Virus record (IMG/VR): IMGVR_UViG_3300005826_000039
Location: 1-34,716 of that record
DNA length: 34,716 nt
Source: a virus
Reading direction: 5' to 3' (one strand)
Shown: piece after piece, positions 18,201-25,080 of the stretch
Position numbering within the stretch: the first letter of the stretch is position 1
How the letters are laid out: every line of letters begins with the position of its first letter
Position numbers and translations under genes: made by a program
Notes under the pieces: model-generated
Seen by the model: only the letters and a program-made list of their open reading frames with translations
What the model was told of the DNA's origin: nothing
Databases searched by the model: none

Positions 18201-18763
18201 CAGCCTCGCCAAGCCAATTGGGGGGCGGGCGGAATACAGCAGGGGATGTAATCATCAAATGGAACCGCAGAGCGAGGCTTAACTTCGCCTGGGTCGATGG
18301 CATGGATGTCCCACTAGAGGAGCCCACAGAGGCTTACGAGATAGAGACATATGCTGGCAGTACCGTGTCCATTACAGCGGTAACACGGGCCGCTGATGCA
18401 GTCTTTACGACGTCTGGAGCCCATGGCCTGGCAGTCGGCAACCGTATCTTGATTACTGGCGCTGGCGGTATGGGACAAATTAACAATCGCACCTATACGG
18501 TAACGGCACTGCCCAGCGCTGCGCCTACAACTACGTTTCAGGTTGGCCTGAACACTGTTGCTTATACGGCTTATACATCCGGAGGCGTATTCAGAAAACA
18601 CCCAACCGGGCGAGGTCCGTTGACTGCCAGCACGCCGACCGTAACCTATACTGGCACGCAGCAGACTACAGATTATTTAGGCCTCCAGAATCCTGTTTTC
18701 GTTGCGGTTTTCCAGATTTCATCTAGAATAGGCAGGGGGTTCGAGGCCGTGGGATCGATCTAA
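15254..18763 (+). CDS. Central tail hub / host-specificity protein with inserted propeller-like domain
   Basis: 1169 residues. The N-terminus (Gly/Val-rich stretch, FFP-like LLFPPEQQ, then LSDLKVQISTYGRVLPIAYGTVRIAGNVIW) is typical of the GTA gp15/phage tail hub group. Residues about 222-530 interrupt it with repeated GDIVYWDDGQNLWILPSGG-, RLLRIAPG-, YRIYEIDVNGGG- and SLYRVNPAW-type blades, resembling a beta-propeller. The hub resumes at LNDITEGSQTVASVVTDIC and continues with SINFSDKTSDYQQN. Residues about 1040-1114 are an FCCH-like module (VFTTSGAHGLAVGNRILITG). It would form the distal tail and contact the receptor; the propeller may give binding specificity. Confidence 0.85.
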   Translation: MSDVGQSVLGVVGAGVGAIFGLPLQGWVVGSTIGGLLFPPEQQTQRFDGPRLSDLKVQISTYGRVLPIAYGTVRIAGNVIWSSDLIQVTTVTSQEVGEGKASQEVQTTNYSYFINMAVSLCEGEINAVQRIWANNQLIYDLSASANYETYVASKGAARSVRVYKGTETQLPDSLITAAHGAANTPAFRGTSYVVFERLALAKFGNRPPNLEFEVLRNASLGTSIGYIDAQSTLGQKCAGSIARNSGNIIAVYQDLANNYHLAYLNPYTGAPIQELPVTPYMGSNKPFSFFAPAANKFGDIVYWDDGQNLWILPSGGVPSGPFGIAQWTNIVQDGNGYFYTSMLWGSSDYRLLRIAPGATAPTTLLMLTTSQSATCLFKGSGVNLYMGTVSGGTYRIYEIDVNGGGITRTYVPSFPPSSLAVAGDGSTWYTRDNSLYRVNPAWSSEVNIITGSPHTGSTQVRIARDWATGDIIFADLGVFRRYAADGTLIHSLSGIDSFLAVSDSVYTDRLYVMNNVQPFGFPAVNRLIGAERLNDITEGSQTVASVVTDICGKVGLDASMIDVTALTQPIKGFVVATRMPARSALSPLASAYFFDAVESDTKLKFVLRSGASAMTIPESDMGAELGEPSENPSTLEESRTQEPELPREISINFSDKTSDYQQNAQYARRITPTSENDISMDLPLVLDVDQARQMAETLLHESWANRSQKRFSVSRKYAKLEPTDIVTIDLDSGDTITARIVKEERDVNRIVFDAVEHYQGVYTQAVGGVEAPASTATVGVPVQSELFLIDNALLDDLTDSYGFYAAAGGPTSSWPGAKLFKSADLSTYGDTGLGWLNGGSRVGFAATSLASFGGGNVFDDVHSVEVQLLDGALSSTTEQNVLAGNNWAVLGSEVIGFQTATLIGTNKYRLQKILRARRSTEWAMGLHFAGEGFAVLDTASIISVDQTSADLGITRGYKAVTFGASLDAAVPKTIAMTSARIKPASPSQLGGGRNTAGDVIIKWNRRARLNFAWVDGMDVPLEEPTEAYEIETYAGSTVSITAVTRAADAVFTTSGAHGLAVGNRILITGAGGMGQINNRTYTVTALPSAAPTTTFQVGLNTVAYTAYTSGGVFRKHPTGRGPLTASTPTVTYTGTQQTTDYLGLQNPVFVAVFQISSRIGRGFEAVGSI

Positions 18764-19453
18764 ATGGCAAATTCGACTACCAATCTAAACACGATCAGCG
18801 CGTCTGATTCCGGCAAGGAAACGCTGGTCAACCAGCTTCTCGACGCGGCTTCTCCTGCCACGGCGTTCGGCCGCCGTCCGCAAAGTTCAGGCCTTACATG
18901 GCATTTCTACGGCGCGACCATCCTAGTCAATGGCACGCCTACGCAAGTCGCGAATAACAGTATCGCGTTGACTGGCGGGACGGTAACTAACTTCGTCGAG
19001 CGAGATCTTGCCGGCACGGTAACAACGAACACGGCGGGGTTTACTTTTGGCCGTATTCCGCTGTATCAGATCACAGTTGTGTCAGGGGCTGTTACAGCCT
19101 GGACTGATTTTCGCTCGACCGAAATTCCACCAGCCGTTGACGGGCGCGCTACCGTTACGGTCACAACTGGTGATGTAAATCTTAGCCATGCTCAAGCGCG
19201 CTGCAGAATTATCGAGGTGAGCGGCGCGAAGAATGCCGCGCGCAATCTCATCGTGCCGACGCAGCCAGGGTTCTGGATCATAGCGAACTATGGCACGAGC
19301 AGCGGCGGGCCATTCACGCTAACCGTCAAGACGCTGGCTGGGACTGGCATTGCGTTTAACGATGCATCAGGTGGTATCGCGAAGGTGGCAATGGTGGCGT
19401 GCGATAACACGAACGTTATCCGCGTAACTGCAGAGTCTGTTGGGTCACCGTAA
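18764..19453 (+). CDS. Tail-tip or fibre-associated structural protein
   Basis: 229 residues starting immediately after the hub stop. Ser/Thr/Asn/Val-rich and beta-structured; the first 30 residues (TISASDSGKETLVNQLLDAASPATAFGRR) resemble an attachment region for short fibre proteins, and the C-terminal part (IIEVSGAKNAARNLIVPTQPGFWIIANY) looks like a virion beta-sandwich domain. No signal peptide or membrane segment. Its place right after the hub suggests a distal-tail appendage; the family was not named with confidence. Confidence 0.6.
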   Translation: MANSTTNLNTISASDSGKETLVNQLLDAASPATAFGRRPQSSGLTWHFYGATILVNGTPTQVANNSIALTGGTVTNFVERDLAGTVTTNTAGFTFGRIPLYQITVVSGAVTAWTDFRSTEIPPAVDGRATVTVTTGDVNLSHAQARCRIIEVSGAKNAARNLIVPTQPGFWIIANYGTSSGGPFTLTVKTLAGTGIAFNDASGGIAKVAMVACDNTNVIRVTAESVGSP

Positions 19454-19454
19454 A

Positions 19455-19649
19455 ATGGCTAACTGGGTATGGACGAAAAACGGGCTGATGCTACGCGAGC
19501 TGCTCGAGCTTCGCGAGGTGTTCACGGACAGCGAAGACTCATGCTCGCATTGTATCGAATGGTGGCACGGTGACGAATTAGTAAAGCGTTCCGTTGCCGT
19601 ACACATGAAGAAGGGACTACAGCTTAAAGGAGCGGTTAACGATGGCTAA
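19455..19649 (+). CDS. Small acidic protein of the tail module, unknown
   Basis: 64 residues from ATG 19455, one base after the previous stop. Sequence has MANWVWTKNGLMLRELLELREVF, a CSHC pair, and many charged residues. It overlaps the next gene by 8 bases, suggesting coupled translation. The CxxC pair is single, so a zinc site would need dimerisation. No family recognised; it may be a small virion or assembly protein. Confidence 0.6.
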   Translation: MANWVWTKNGLMLRELLELREVFTDSEDSCSHCIEWWHGDELVKRSVAVHMKKGLQLKGAVNDG

Positions 19650-20082
19650 TACAGCCGGAATCTGCACGAGTTTTCTTGCCGAGCTAGGAGCAGGAACGCA
19701 TAACATGACTGGCGGCGGCGACACGCTGAATATGGCGCTTTTCCTCGCCAGTGCCTCGAGGTCATACACCGATACGGTATACAACACTACTGGTGAGCTT
19801 GCCGCTAGCGGCAACTACACGCAAGGCGGGAAAGTAGTCACCAATAACTCCTGGGGCACGACAACCAAAACAGCATACTGGACGCCTGCCGCTAACATCA
19901 CTTGGACTGCTCTCACCGCGTCAGGTGCATTTGATTGCGCAGTGCTCTACAACGTCACAGATGCCAATAAGGAAATCGCTGTATTTACCTTTGCCTCGCA
20001 GTCTCCGGTGGCGGCTGACTTTACGCTGACGATGCCAACTAATGATGCGACGACTGGGTTGCTACGTCTGACGGGGCCGTAA
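19642..20082 (+). CDS. Probable virion protein, tail appendage region
   Basis: 146 residues, with AAAGGAG upstream of ATG. Beta-rich, with many Thr, Ala and Asn; ends LTMPTNDATTGLLRLTGP. The pattern GAGTHNMTGGGDTLNMALFLASASRSYTDTVYNTTGELA resembles small structural proteins found near tail fibres in many phages and prophages, whose exact role is not established. No membrane or signal sequence. Confidence 0.6.
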   Translation: MANTAGICTSFLAELGAGTHNMTGGGDTLNMALFLASASRSYTDTVYNTTGELAASGNYTQGGKVVTNNSWGTTTKTAYWTPAANITWTALTASGAFDCAVLYNVTDANKEIAVFTFASQSPVAADFTLTMPTNDATTGLLRLTGP

Positions 20083-20086
20083 TGAA

Positions 20087-20341
20087 ATGGCACTTGTATT
20101 GCGCTATGTCACGAAGACGCAGTTAGGCAATGCGTTTCGCGAGCTATATAGGGCGAGCCGTGGAAGGGAAACTTTCCGGCTCGCTACCTGGCTAGTTAAT
20201 CGCATTAATGATGGAACCTTCACGCAGACCGAGGTGCGCAACTTCTTTGGCCTGACGCCTCAGCAGGCGTCTGCACTCTATGCGCAGTGGCAGGACTGGA
20301 AGGCCAAGTACGACGAAATGAACGGCGCGGTAGGTGAATAA
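20087..20341 (+). CDS. Small helical protein, unknown
   Basis: 84 residues beginning 4 bases after the previous stop. Helical and basic at the start (VLRYVTKTQLGNAFRELYRASRGRETFRLATWLVNRI), then FTQTEVRNFFGLTPQQASALYAQWQDW, a possible helix-turn-helix. The last base of its TAA is the first of the next ATG. It may be a tail-module accessory protein; no family was recognised. Confidence 0.6.
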   Translation: MALVLRYVTKTQLGNAFRELYRASRGRETFRLATWLVNRINDGTFTQTEVRNFFGLTPQQASALYAQWQDWKAKYDEMNGAVGE

Positions 20342-20568
20342 TGGCAACAGTAACGGTAGCAGAGATAGCGGAAAATGTTGTGCAATTCAACGGGCGCAAA
20401 CACGTTAGATTCCGCTATGTGCTCGACGATGCTACGGAACACTTCCGTTATGGTCAATATGCTGCAGGCGATGATCTGCAGGCTATCCTAGCCGCGAAAT
20501 CTAGCGAGGTATTGCAGGAGCTTGCTAGCGAAGAAGCGACGCAGCTGCTAGGCCTAAACGGGACATGA
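20341..20568 (+). CDS. Small protein of the tail appendage operon, unknown
   Basis: 75 residues. Starts with a beta-hairpin-like part (ATVTVAEIAENVVQFNGRKHVRFRYVLDDATEHFRYG) and ends helical and acidic. TAATG overlap with the previous gene and a single base before the next gene show it belongs to the same transcript. No family recognised. Confidence 0.6.
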   Translation: MATVTVAEIAENVVQFNGRKHVRFRYVLDDATEHFRYGQYAAGDDLQAILAAKSSEVLQELASEEATQLLGLNGT

Positions 20569-20569
20569 C

Positions 20570-21952
20570 ATGGCGCTCTACTACGTAGACTCTAATGCTG
20601 TCGGCAGTGGCACTGGGCTGAGCTGGGCTAATGCTGCGGCCAATATCGGTGCGCTCATCACGGCTCAATCGCTGGTGAATGGCGATATCGTCTATCTCGC
20701 GCATAACCATGACGGCCAATATTCGGCGAATACAACCCTAATTCTCAACGATAACCTGGCCGTCGGCAACATCGTCTATTACCTATCGGTAACGAGCGGA
20801 ACGACGACTCTACAAGCCGGCGCGAAAGAGCGGGTCATCACAAACAATTCGCTAACGCTGCAGAATTCGGCTTATGTCTATGGCGTCGAGTTCAATGTAG
20901 GTACTGGAACCAGTGCTACGGCTGCGGTCATCAACATCAACTCCAATGCCGGGCACACGCAATCATACGATACTTGCATTTTCTATTGCCTGAGCACTTA
21001 TACCGTATCGGCTCGCATAGGAATTGGCCCAAGCGGTGCGACAAACCAGCAGCTAGTCAGGTTCCGAAGCTGCGTCTTCAAGTCGGCGGGCGCTGGCGCA
21101 ACTATCCAGTCCTCCCGCTGTGATTTCGCTGGCTGCTCTTTCGACGCTACCTATTCAGCGACTGGCTTCTTGTTTACTAGCTCGCAGAAATGCTCGGTTT
21201 TCATGTCTGGCTGCGACTGGACGAATACAACTAACTTATTCAACGTATCGGCAACGAGTCCGCACGACGTCTTCATCATCAATAGCAAGGTGCCGTCCAG
21301 CCTGGTAACTGGTACTCACCAAGGGCTAGGCGCAATGATTGTCGAGGCGCACTCGTGCAGCTCTAGCACGACCGCAGGAGCGGTCGAAATCTACAACTAC
21401 TACAGGCAGACTGGCTCTGATGTGGTAGTACATGACACAGCATACTACCTGACTTCCGGTGGCTCAACGACACAAGATGGCGATGGCACATCGATCCCAT
21501 ACAGTTTGAAGTTGACGCCTACTACTACGGCTACCAGATACTTTCCGGCCTATAGCGGATGGATCACGCAATTTAATTCTTCCACCGGCGCTGGAAAGAC
21601 TGTATCAATTCAGGTGGCTTACGATTCTGCTTCAACAAAAACGAATTCTGGTCTATGGCTAGAAGTTGAGTTTCTGGGCGAAGACGCAGTAGCCAACACG
21701 ACGCAGTCATGGTCGAAGGTGAGCGCGCCGACCATCGGAGCCACCGATACGCGAGATCCGACTAATGCTGGCTCGGCATTGACTGATACTGGAGACGCCT
21801 GGACAGGTACGTTTTCGAGCGGCCAAAAGAATCACACGCTGTCCGTGACTTGCGATATAGACCACCAAGGCTATATCCGCGCGCGCATAGGTGCTAGCTA
21901 TAACGCTGCGGTTCCGTCCATCTACATCGACAGAAAGCTTACCGTAGCATAA
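20570..21952 (+). CDS. Beta-helix tail appendage or tailspike-like protein
   Basis: 460 residues. The start (ALYYVDSNAVGSGTGLSWANAAANIGALI) is the signature that opens many right-handed parallel beta-helix proteins. Repeated short strands follow to about residue 270 (CIFYCLSTY, VRFRSCVFKSAG, CDFAGCSFDATY, SVFMSGCDW, DVFIINSKV), each turn ending in Cys, Phe or Val. Residues from about 300 look like a beta-sandwich. Such proteins often bind or depolymerise surface polysaccharide; I see no defined catalytic motif, so enzymatic activity is not claimed. Confidence 0.72.
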   Translation: MALYYVDSNAVGSGTGLSWANAAANIGALITAQSLVNGDIVYLAHNHDGQYSANTTLILNDNLAVGNIVYYLSVTSGTTTLQAGAKERVITNNSLTLQNSAYVYGVEFNVGTGTSATAAVININSNAGHTQSYDTCIFYCLSTYTVSARIGIGPSGATNQQLVRFRSCVFKSAGAGATIQSSRCDFAGCSFDATYSATGFLFTSSQKCSVFMSGCDWTNTTNLFNVSATSPHDVFIINSKVPSSLVTGTHQGLGAMIVEAHSCSSSTTAGAVEIYNYYRQTGSDVVVHDTAYYLTSGGSTTQDGDGTSIPYSLKLTPTTTATRYFPAYSGWITQFNSSTGAGKTVSIQVAYDSASTKTNSGLWLEVEFLGEDAVANTTQSWSKVSAPTIGATDTRDPTNAGSALTDTGDAWTGTFSSGQKNHTLSVTCDIDHQGYIRARIGASYNAAVPSIYIDRKLTVA

Positions 21953-21955
21953 GCC

Positions 21956-22837
21956 ATGGCGGTGCAGCATCTCATACCAGGCGCGGGGCTAGTCAACGAG
22001 ACAGTCACCGCGCAGCATTTAGTCCCTGGTCACGGGCTAGTTAATGAGACTGTTGCTGCCGGCGGGCTATCGGTAAATCTCACTGGGTTAGCCGCAACCG
22101 GCGCAGTCGGAACGCTAGCTATAAGCCAGTCCATTGTACTGACTGGCCTTGCTGCGACTGGTGCAGTCGGCAGCCTTACACCGACAAGCGGCATAGCCGT
22201 TACGCTCAGCGGGCAGGCTGGCACGGGAGCGGTAGGCAGCCTACAGCCATTACTTGCTGTCAACCTGACTGGCCTAGAGGCTGCCGGTGCAGTAGGCATT
22301 CTGAGCCCGCAGCTAGCCGGTGCGGTGGAGCTAACCGGTCTCGAGGCAGATGGAGCGGTCGGCCTACTGAGTCCAGCACTAGCAATAAGCCTTACAGGCC
22401 TTGCTGTAACGGGCGCGGTCGGCTCGCTCACACCGCAGACAGGCGCAGGCGTTTTACTGACTGGCCTAGCTGCCAGCGGAGATGTAGGCAGCTTAGGGAC
22501 GACGTATGAGCTAGCGCTGACAGGCCTCGAGGCAACCGGCGCGCTCGGCACGATCACGCCAGCCATCACAGCAGAAGCTAGCCTTACCGGCCTGGAAGCG
22601 ACCGGCGCGATAGGTACGCTGTCGCTAGAGATAGCGGTCGATCTGACGGGCCTAGAGGTGAGCGCAGCCAGCGGCACGCTAGGCATTAGCACGCCAAGTG
22701 CGGTAGCGCTGACCGGGCTGCAAACTCTAGCAGCATTCGGTCAGATGTCTGTTACCGGTATCCCTGAGCCTTGGCAAGTCAGCCTTGCCGAGTCGCTATA
22801 TGCTCGCTGCGCAATATCCGAGAGGCCACTACATTGA
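21956..22837 (+). CDS. Repeat protein with 11 LTGLxATGAVGxL units, probable tail appendage
   Basis: 293 residues, almost no aromatic or charged residues in the body. Two 17-residue N-terminal repeats (QHLIPGAGLVNETV and QHLVPGHGLVNETV) precede 11 tandem units of 20-22 residues built on (N/V/A)LTGLxATGAVGxL, the last two degenerate, then a short Trp-containing tail. The regular hydrophobic/Gly pattern suggests a stacked beta-structure such as a fibre shaft. Related units occur in other phage virion proteins. The leftward frame is also long and open, probably from the repetitive codons rather than a gene. The stop overlaps a TTG start (TTGA at 22834). Confidence 0.72.
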   Translation: MAVQHLIPGAGLVNETVTAQHLVPGHGLVNETVAAGGLSVNLTGLAATGAVGTLAISQSIVLTGLAATGAVGSLTPTSGIAVTLSGQAGTGAVGSLQPLLAVNLTGLEAAGAVGILSPQLAGAVELTGLEADGAVGLLSPALAISLTGLAVTGAVGSLTPQTGAGVLLTGLAASGDVGSLGTTYELALTGLEATGALGTITPAITAEASLTGLEATGAIGTLSLEIAVDLTGLEVSAASGTLGISTPSAVALTGLQTLAAFGQMSVTGIPEPWQVSLAESLYARCAISERPLH

Positions 22838-23127
22838 ACACGTACGACATCGGCGACAAGATCAGGATAACAGGCACCTGGACGGATACGCTAGACGCGG
22901 CGGTTGATCCGAGCACTATCGTCTTCAGTTTCAAGACGCCAGGCGCAGTGGTGGATAGCTATACCTTCGGCATAGATCCTGAAGTAGTTAGAGTAGACAC
23001 AGGCGTTTACTACGTAGACCTAGCAGTTGATGAGGCTGGCAAGTGGTCCTATAGATTTGCTGGCACCGGTAGCGGAGCTGCAGCCGCCGAGAATACGCTG
23101 AGCGTCCGTCAGAGCGAAATCTTGTGA
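22834..23127 (+). CDS. Ig-like/beta-sandwich virion protein, TTG start
   Basis: 97 residues from TTG 22834, chosen over an upstream ATG inside the repeat gene because AGAGG lies 8 bases before it, TTGA overlaps the upstream stop, and NTYDIGDKIRITGTWTD is a natural beginning. The protein has an Ig-like pattern: DKIRITGTW, PSTIVFSFKTPG, VDTGVYYVDLAVDEAGKWSYRFAGTG, as in small phage proteins placed after tail fibres. Likely a virion surface or appendage component. Confidence 0.65.
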   Translation: MNTYDIGDKIRITGTWTDTLDAAVDPSTIVFSFKTPGAVVDSYTFGIDPEVVRVDTGVYYVDLAVDEAGKWSYRFAGTGSGAAAAENTLSVRQSEIL

Positions 23128-23143
23128 GAGAGGCGACCATGCA

Positions 23144-23455
23144 ATGCCAACAGACACTTACATCATCAGCCAGAAACTTGTCAATGCGCTCATCATCTCT
23201 ATCTTCGGGAGTTTACTAGGCATAGCTGGCTATATGGTCATATGGGCACAGACAGATTCAGCATTTAAGGCTGACCTGATGGCTAGGATCGTGTTCATCG
23301 AGCGAGATGTAGGCTCAGTCAAGGCGAAAGTCGATGGCGGAATTCTTCCTCTAGCGCACGAGCGAATCGAGAACATAAGCGGCAGGCTTCGGGAAGTGGA
23401 GAAGAAAGTTAACCTGTTGGAACACGATAGGAGGAAGTATGGCGACACAGACTAG
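23144..23455 (+). CDS. Membrane-anchored coiled-coil protein, possible lysis protein
   Basis: 103 residues. Residues about 13-35 (ALIISIFGSLLGIAGYMVIW) form one membrane segment; the rest is a charged coiled coil (ARIVFIERDVGSVKAKVDG, ERIENISGRLREVEKKVNLLEHDRR). This layout resembles phage holin-associated or inner-membrane spanin proteins. ATG 23144 gives this frame; a nearer ATG at 23139 gives only a 26-codon frame. It starts the small cassette that ends the rightward operon, where lysis genes usually lie. The lysis role is inferred. Confidence 0.6.
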   Translation: MPTDTYIISQKLVNALIISIFGSLLGIAGYMVIWAQTDSAFKADLMARIVFIERDVGSVKAKVDGGILPLAHERIENISGRLREVEKKVNLLEHDRRKYGDTD

Positions 23456-23669
23456 CAGGTATCAGATGTCCATGAACATCGAATTATTGGAGCAAGGAAA
23501 AGAAGCAGAGGGGCCGATGTGGAAACTGTCTAACAGTTATTACGGCCTCGATTATGAAGGCGTAATCAATCTGCAAAAACTCATCGGTGGCGTAGCGGAT
23601 CAGATTACGAATATCGGAGTCAGTGCAGCAGAAAGCCTAAAGGGCGGCACTGGCAGCGGCAAGAAGTAG
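23439..23669 (+). CDS. Small protein next to the R-body-like gene, unknown
   Basis: 76 residues with a strong AGGAGG before ATG; overlaps the previous gene by 17 bases. N-terminal half polar (MNIELLEQGKEAEGPMWKLSNSYYGLDYEG), second half amphipathic (VINLQKLIGGVADQITNIGVSAAESLKGG) with a Gly/Lys end. No signal peptide. It might be a partner of the following R-body-like protein; this is based only on position and size. Confidence 0.6.
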   Translation: MATQTSRYQMSMNIELLEQGKEAEGPMWKLSNSYYGLDYEGVINLQKLIGGVADQITNIGVSAAESLKGGTGSGKK

Positions 23670-23711
23670 TCCGTCCTAGCATCCGTTAGGGCGTAACCAG
23701 TAGGAGGCCAT

Positions 23712-23990
23712 ATGGCAGATGATACCGGCGAAATCGGACGGGAAGCAGCAGAGAGCGTAGGGTTCGCAAACATCAAGACGGTTGGCGAGGGTCCCGCGTT
23801 CTATCAGAACATGGCATACGCGAATGCCATCAGCCACCAGCAAGGCATGAACACTATCTTTTCCGCCATTGTTGGCAAGGTCGCAGAGGCTATTATTAGC
23901 GTATCGCCTAGTGAGGGCGGTGCTGATGTCGCAGCGCTCCAACAGCTGATGAAAGGCGCGCAGACGACGCCACCGGTTACCGCGCCGTAA
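23712..23990 (+). CDS. RebB (R-body) family-like protein
   Basis: 92 residues with AGGAGG before ATG. The stretch NIKTVGEGPAFYQNMAYANAISHQQGMNTIF (about 20-50) fits the family pattern N-x-K-x-x-G-E/D-x-P-A followed by a helix and paired glutamines. RebB-family proteins polymerise into R-bodies, coiled protein ribbons that extend and break membranes, in Caedibacter and other proteobacteria. Here it lies between a membrane coiled-coil protein and two small membrane proteins. A role in lysis or killing is possible but unproved. The match is short and by eye; a generic helical virion protein is the alternative. Confidence 0.55.
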   Translation: MADDTGEIGREAAESVGFANIKTVGEGPAFYQNMAYANAISHQQGMNTIFSAIVGKVAEAIISVSPSEGGADVAALQQLMKGAQTTPPVTAP

Positions 23991-24215
23991 TTGGGCGAGC
24001 TAGAATACGCGGCAGGGTGGACGCTGTGGACGCTGCTAATGTGGTGGCTCAGCGGCAGCGCTACCCTGCTCGCTATTCTCATGCTTATAGCGATCTGGAT
24101 GGATAACAGGCCAATATCGCAAGCTCGCATACTAATAGACTGGCGGCGGATGATTACCAAGCCGCGCTTGTTGTTCGCGTTGTGGAAGATGCGGCACTTG
24201 ATGAAAGGACACTGA
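23991..24215 (+). CDS. Small membrane protein, TTG start
   Basis: 74 residues from TTG 23991, directly after the previous stop. Residues about 10-37 (WTLWTLLMWWLSGSATLLAILMLIAIWM) are strongly hydrophobic, probably one or two membrane passes, followed by a basic cytoplasmic tail (RILIDWRRMITKPRLLFALWKMRHLMKGH). No good binding site is seen; coupling to the previous gene or an internal ATG at 24039 are options. Possible holin or antiholin partner of the next gene. Confidence 0.55.
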   Translation: MGELEYAAGWTLWTLLMWWLSGSATLLAILMLIAIWMDNRPISQARILIDWRRMITKPRLLFALWKMRHLMKGH

Positions 24216-24216
24216 A

Positions 24217-24411
24217 ATGCTTGCAGGTTATAGGACGATCATCGCAGCTGCAGTTGCTCTTATCGCAGAGGTCCTGCAGCTGCTGGGTGTAGATATCGCA
24301 GGCGATCAAACTGCCATCGTTAACGGTGTGCTAGTTATCGGCGGCGCGGTCGGCGCTATCGTGTTTCGATTCAAGGCAACGCAGACTGTGGGCGGTAAGC
24401 CGCTTAAGTAA
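24217..24411 (+). CDS. Putative holin, two membrane segments
   Basis: 64 residues with AAAGGA before ATG. MLAGYRTIIAAAVALIAEVLQLLGV is the first membrane helix and a second (IVNGVLVIGGAVGAIVFRF) follows; the end is Lys-rich. This short MLxGYRT start with two helices is typical of small phage holin-like proteins. It is the last gene of the rightward operon; only 4 bases separate it from the end of the leftward operon. Confidence 0.65.
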   Translation: MLAGYRTIIAAAVALIAEVLQLLGVDIAGDQTAIVNGVLVIGGAVGAIVFRFKATQTVGGKPLK

Positions 24412-24415
24412 CTTG

Positions 24416-25054
24416 TCACTCATATACGCCTAGATATCCAGGAACCGTCAACACATCGACGCCATACAGCAGATTAGTCTGCGTGGCATTCGCATAGCCG
24501 CCGAGCGCGTCAAGGTACTCAAGGCGCTTAGGCAGCACGCCTGCAGTCTGATAGAACGAAACGCCTTGCTGTGTCGTGGATACGCGCAGCAAGTATTGCT
24601 TGCCCACCTCTAGGTGAACGCGATCACTTAGGACGGCAGTATGCCAGCCAGTCGCGCTGCCGATGGGCACGCTAGCAGAAGCCAGCACGGTCCCGCTAGC
24701 GAAGTCCAACACCTGTACGCTTACACTACCAGCCGAGCCCGTGCTGCTGCCTGGCGGCACGCATACATAGCCAATTTTTACTGCTTGGCTTGTACACATT
24801 TTGTAATAGATTTCTTGCGCAACAGTGAAGCTGCTCGTATCGACTGGCGCTGTCGTAGTAGATCCGCCAGCCATACCAGCAAGATACACGCGCACGCCCG
24901 TTGCCCATGCTGGCGTGCGGCTCAAGAAGCTGACGCTATACGCCACTCCTGGCTGCATTGTAGCCTTGGTGCTCGGCGTGTCTTGGTGGATGGATTGCCA
25001 CGCTCCGAAAGCAGGCAGCGCGATAAACCAGGCAAGAACGATTAGCTTTTTCAT
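24416..25054 (-). CDS. Secreted beta-sandwich protein, unknown
   Basis: 212 residues. A clear signal peptide (MKKLIVLAWFIALPAFGAW, cleavage near 18-19) is followed by a Ser/Thr/Gly/Val-rich beta-structured mature part with two cysteines (YKMCTSQ, GYVCVPP) that could form a disulfide. It is preceded by AAAGGAG and is the last gene of the leftward operon, after the RHS-like gene. Not a normal lytic-phage gene; possibly expressed in the lysogen to alter the cell surface, or a partner of the RHS-like protein. No family recognised. Confidence 0.65.
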   Translation of the reverse strand: MKKLIVLAWFIALPAFGAWQSIHQDTPSTKATMQPGVAYSVSFLSRTPAWATGVRVYLAGMAGGSTTTAPVDTSSFTVAQEIYYKMCTSQAVKIGYVCVPPGSSTGSAGSVSVQVLDFASGTVLASASVPIGSATGWHTAVLSDRVHLEVGKQYLLRVSTTQQGVSFYQTAGVLPKRLEYLDALGGYANATQTNLLYGVDVLTVPGYLGVYE

Positions 25055-25080
25055 GTTACTTTCTCCTTTGCTGTTTCAAG

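Noticed and set aside
22030-22692. A 220-codon open frame on the minus strand inside the repeat-protein gene
   Set aside because: It follows from the repetitive codons of the rightward gene; the rightward frame has operon spacing and clear repeats, the leftward one has no binding site.
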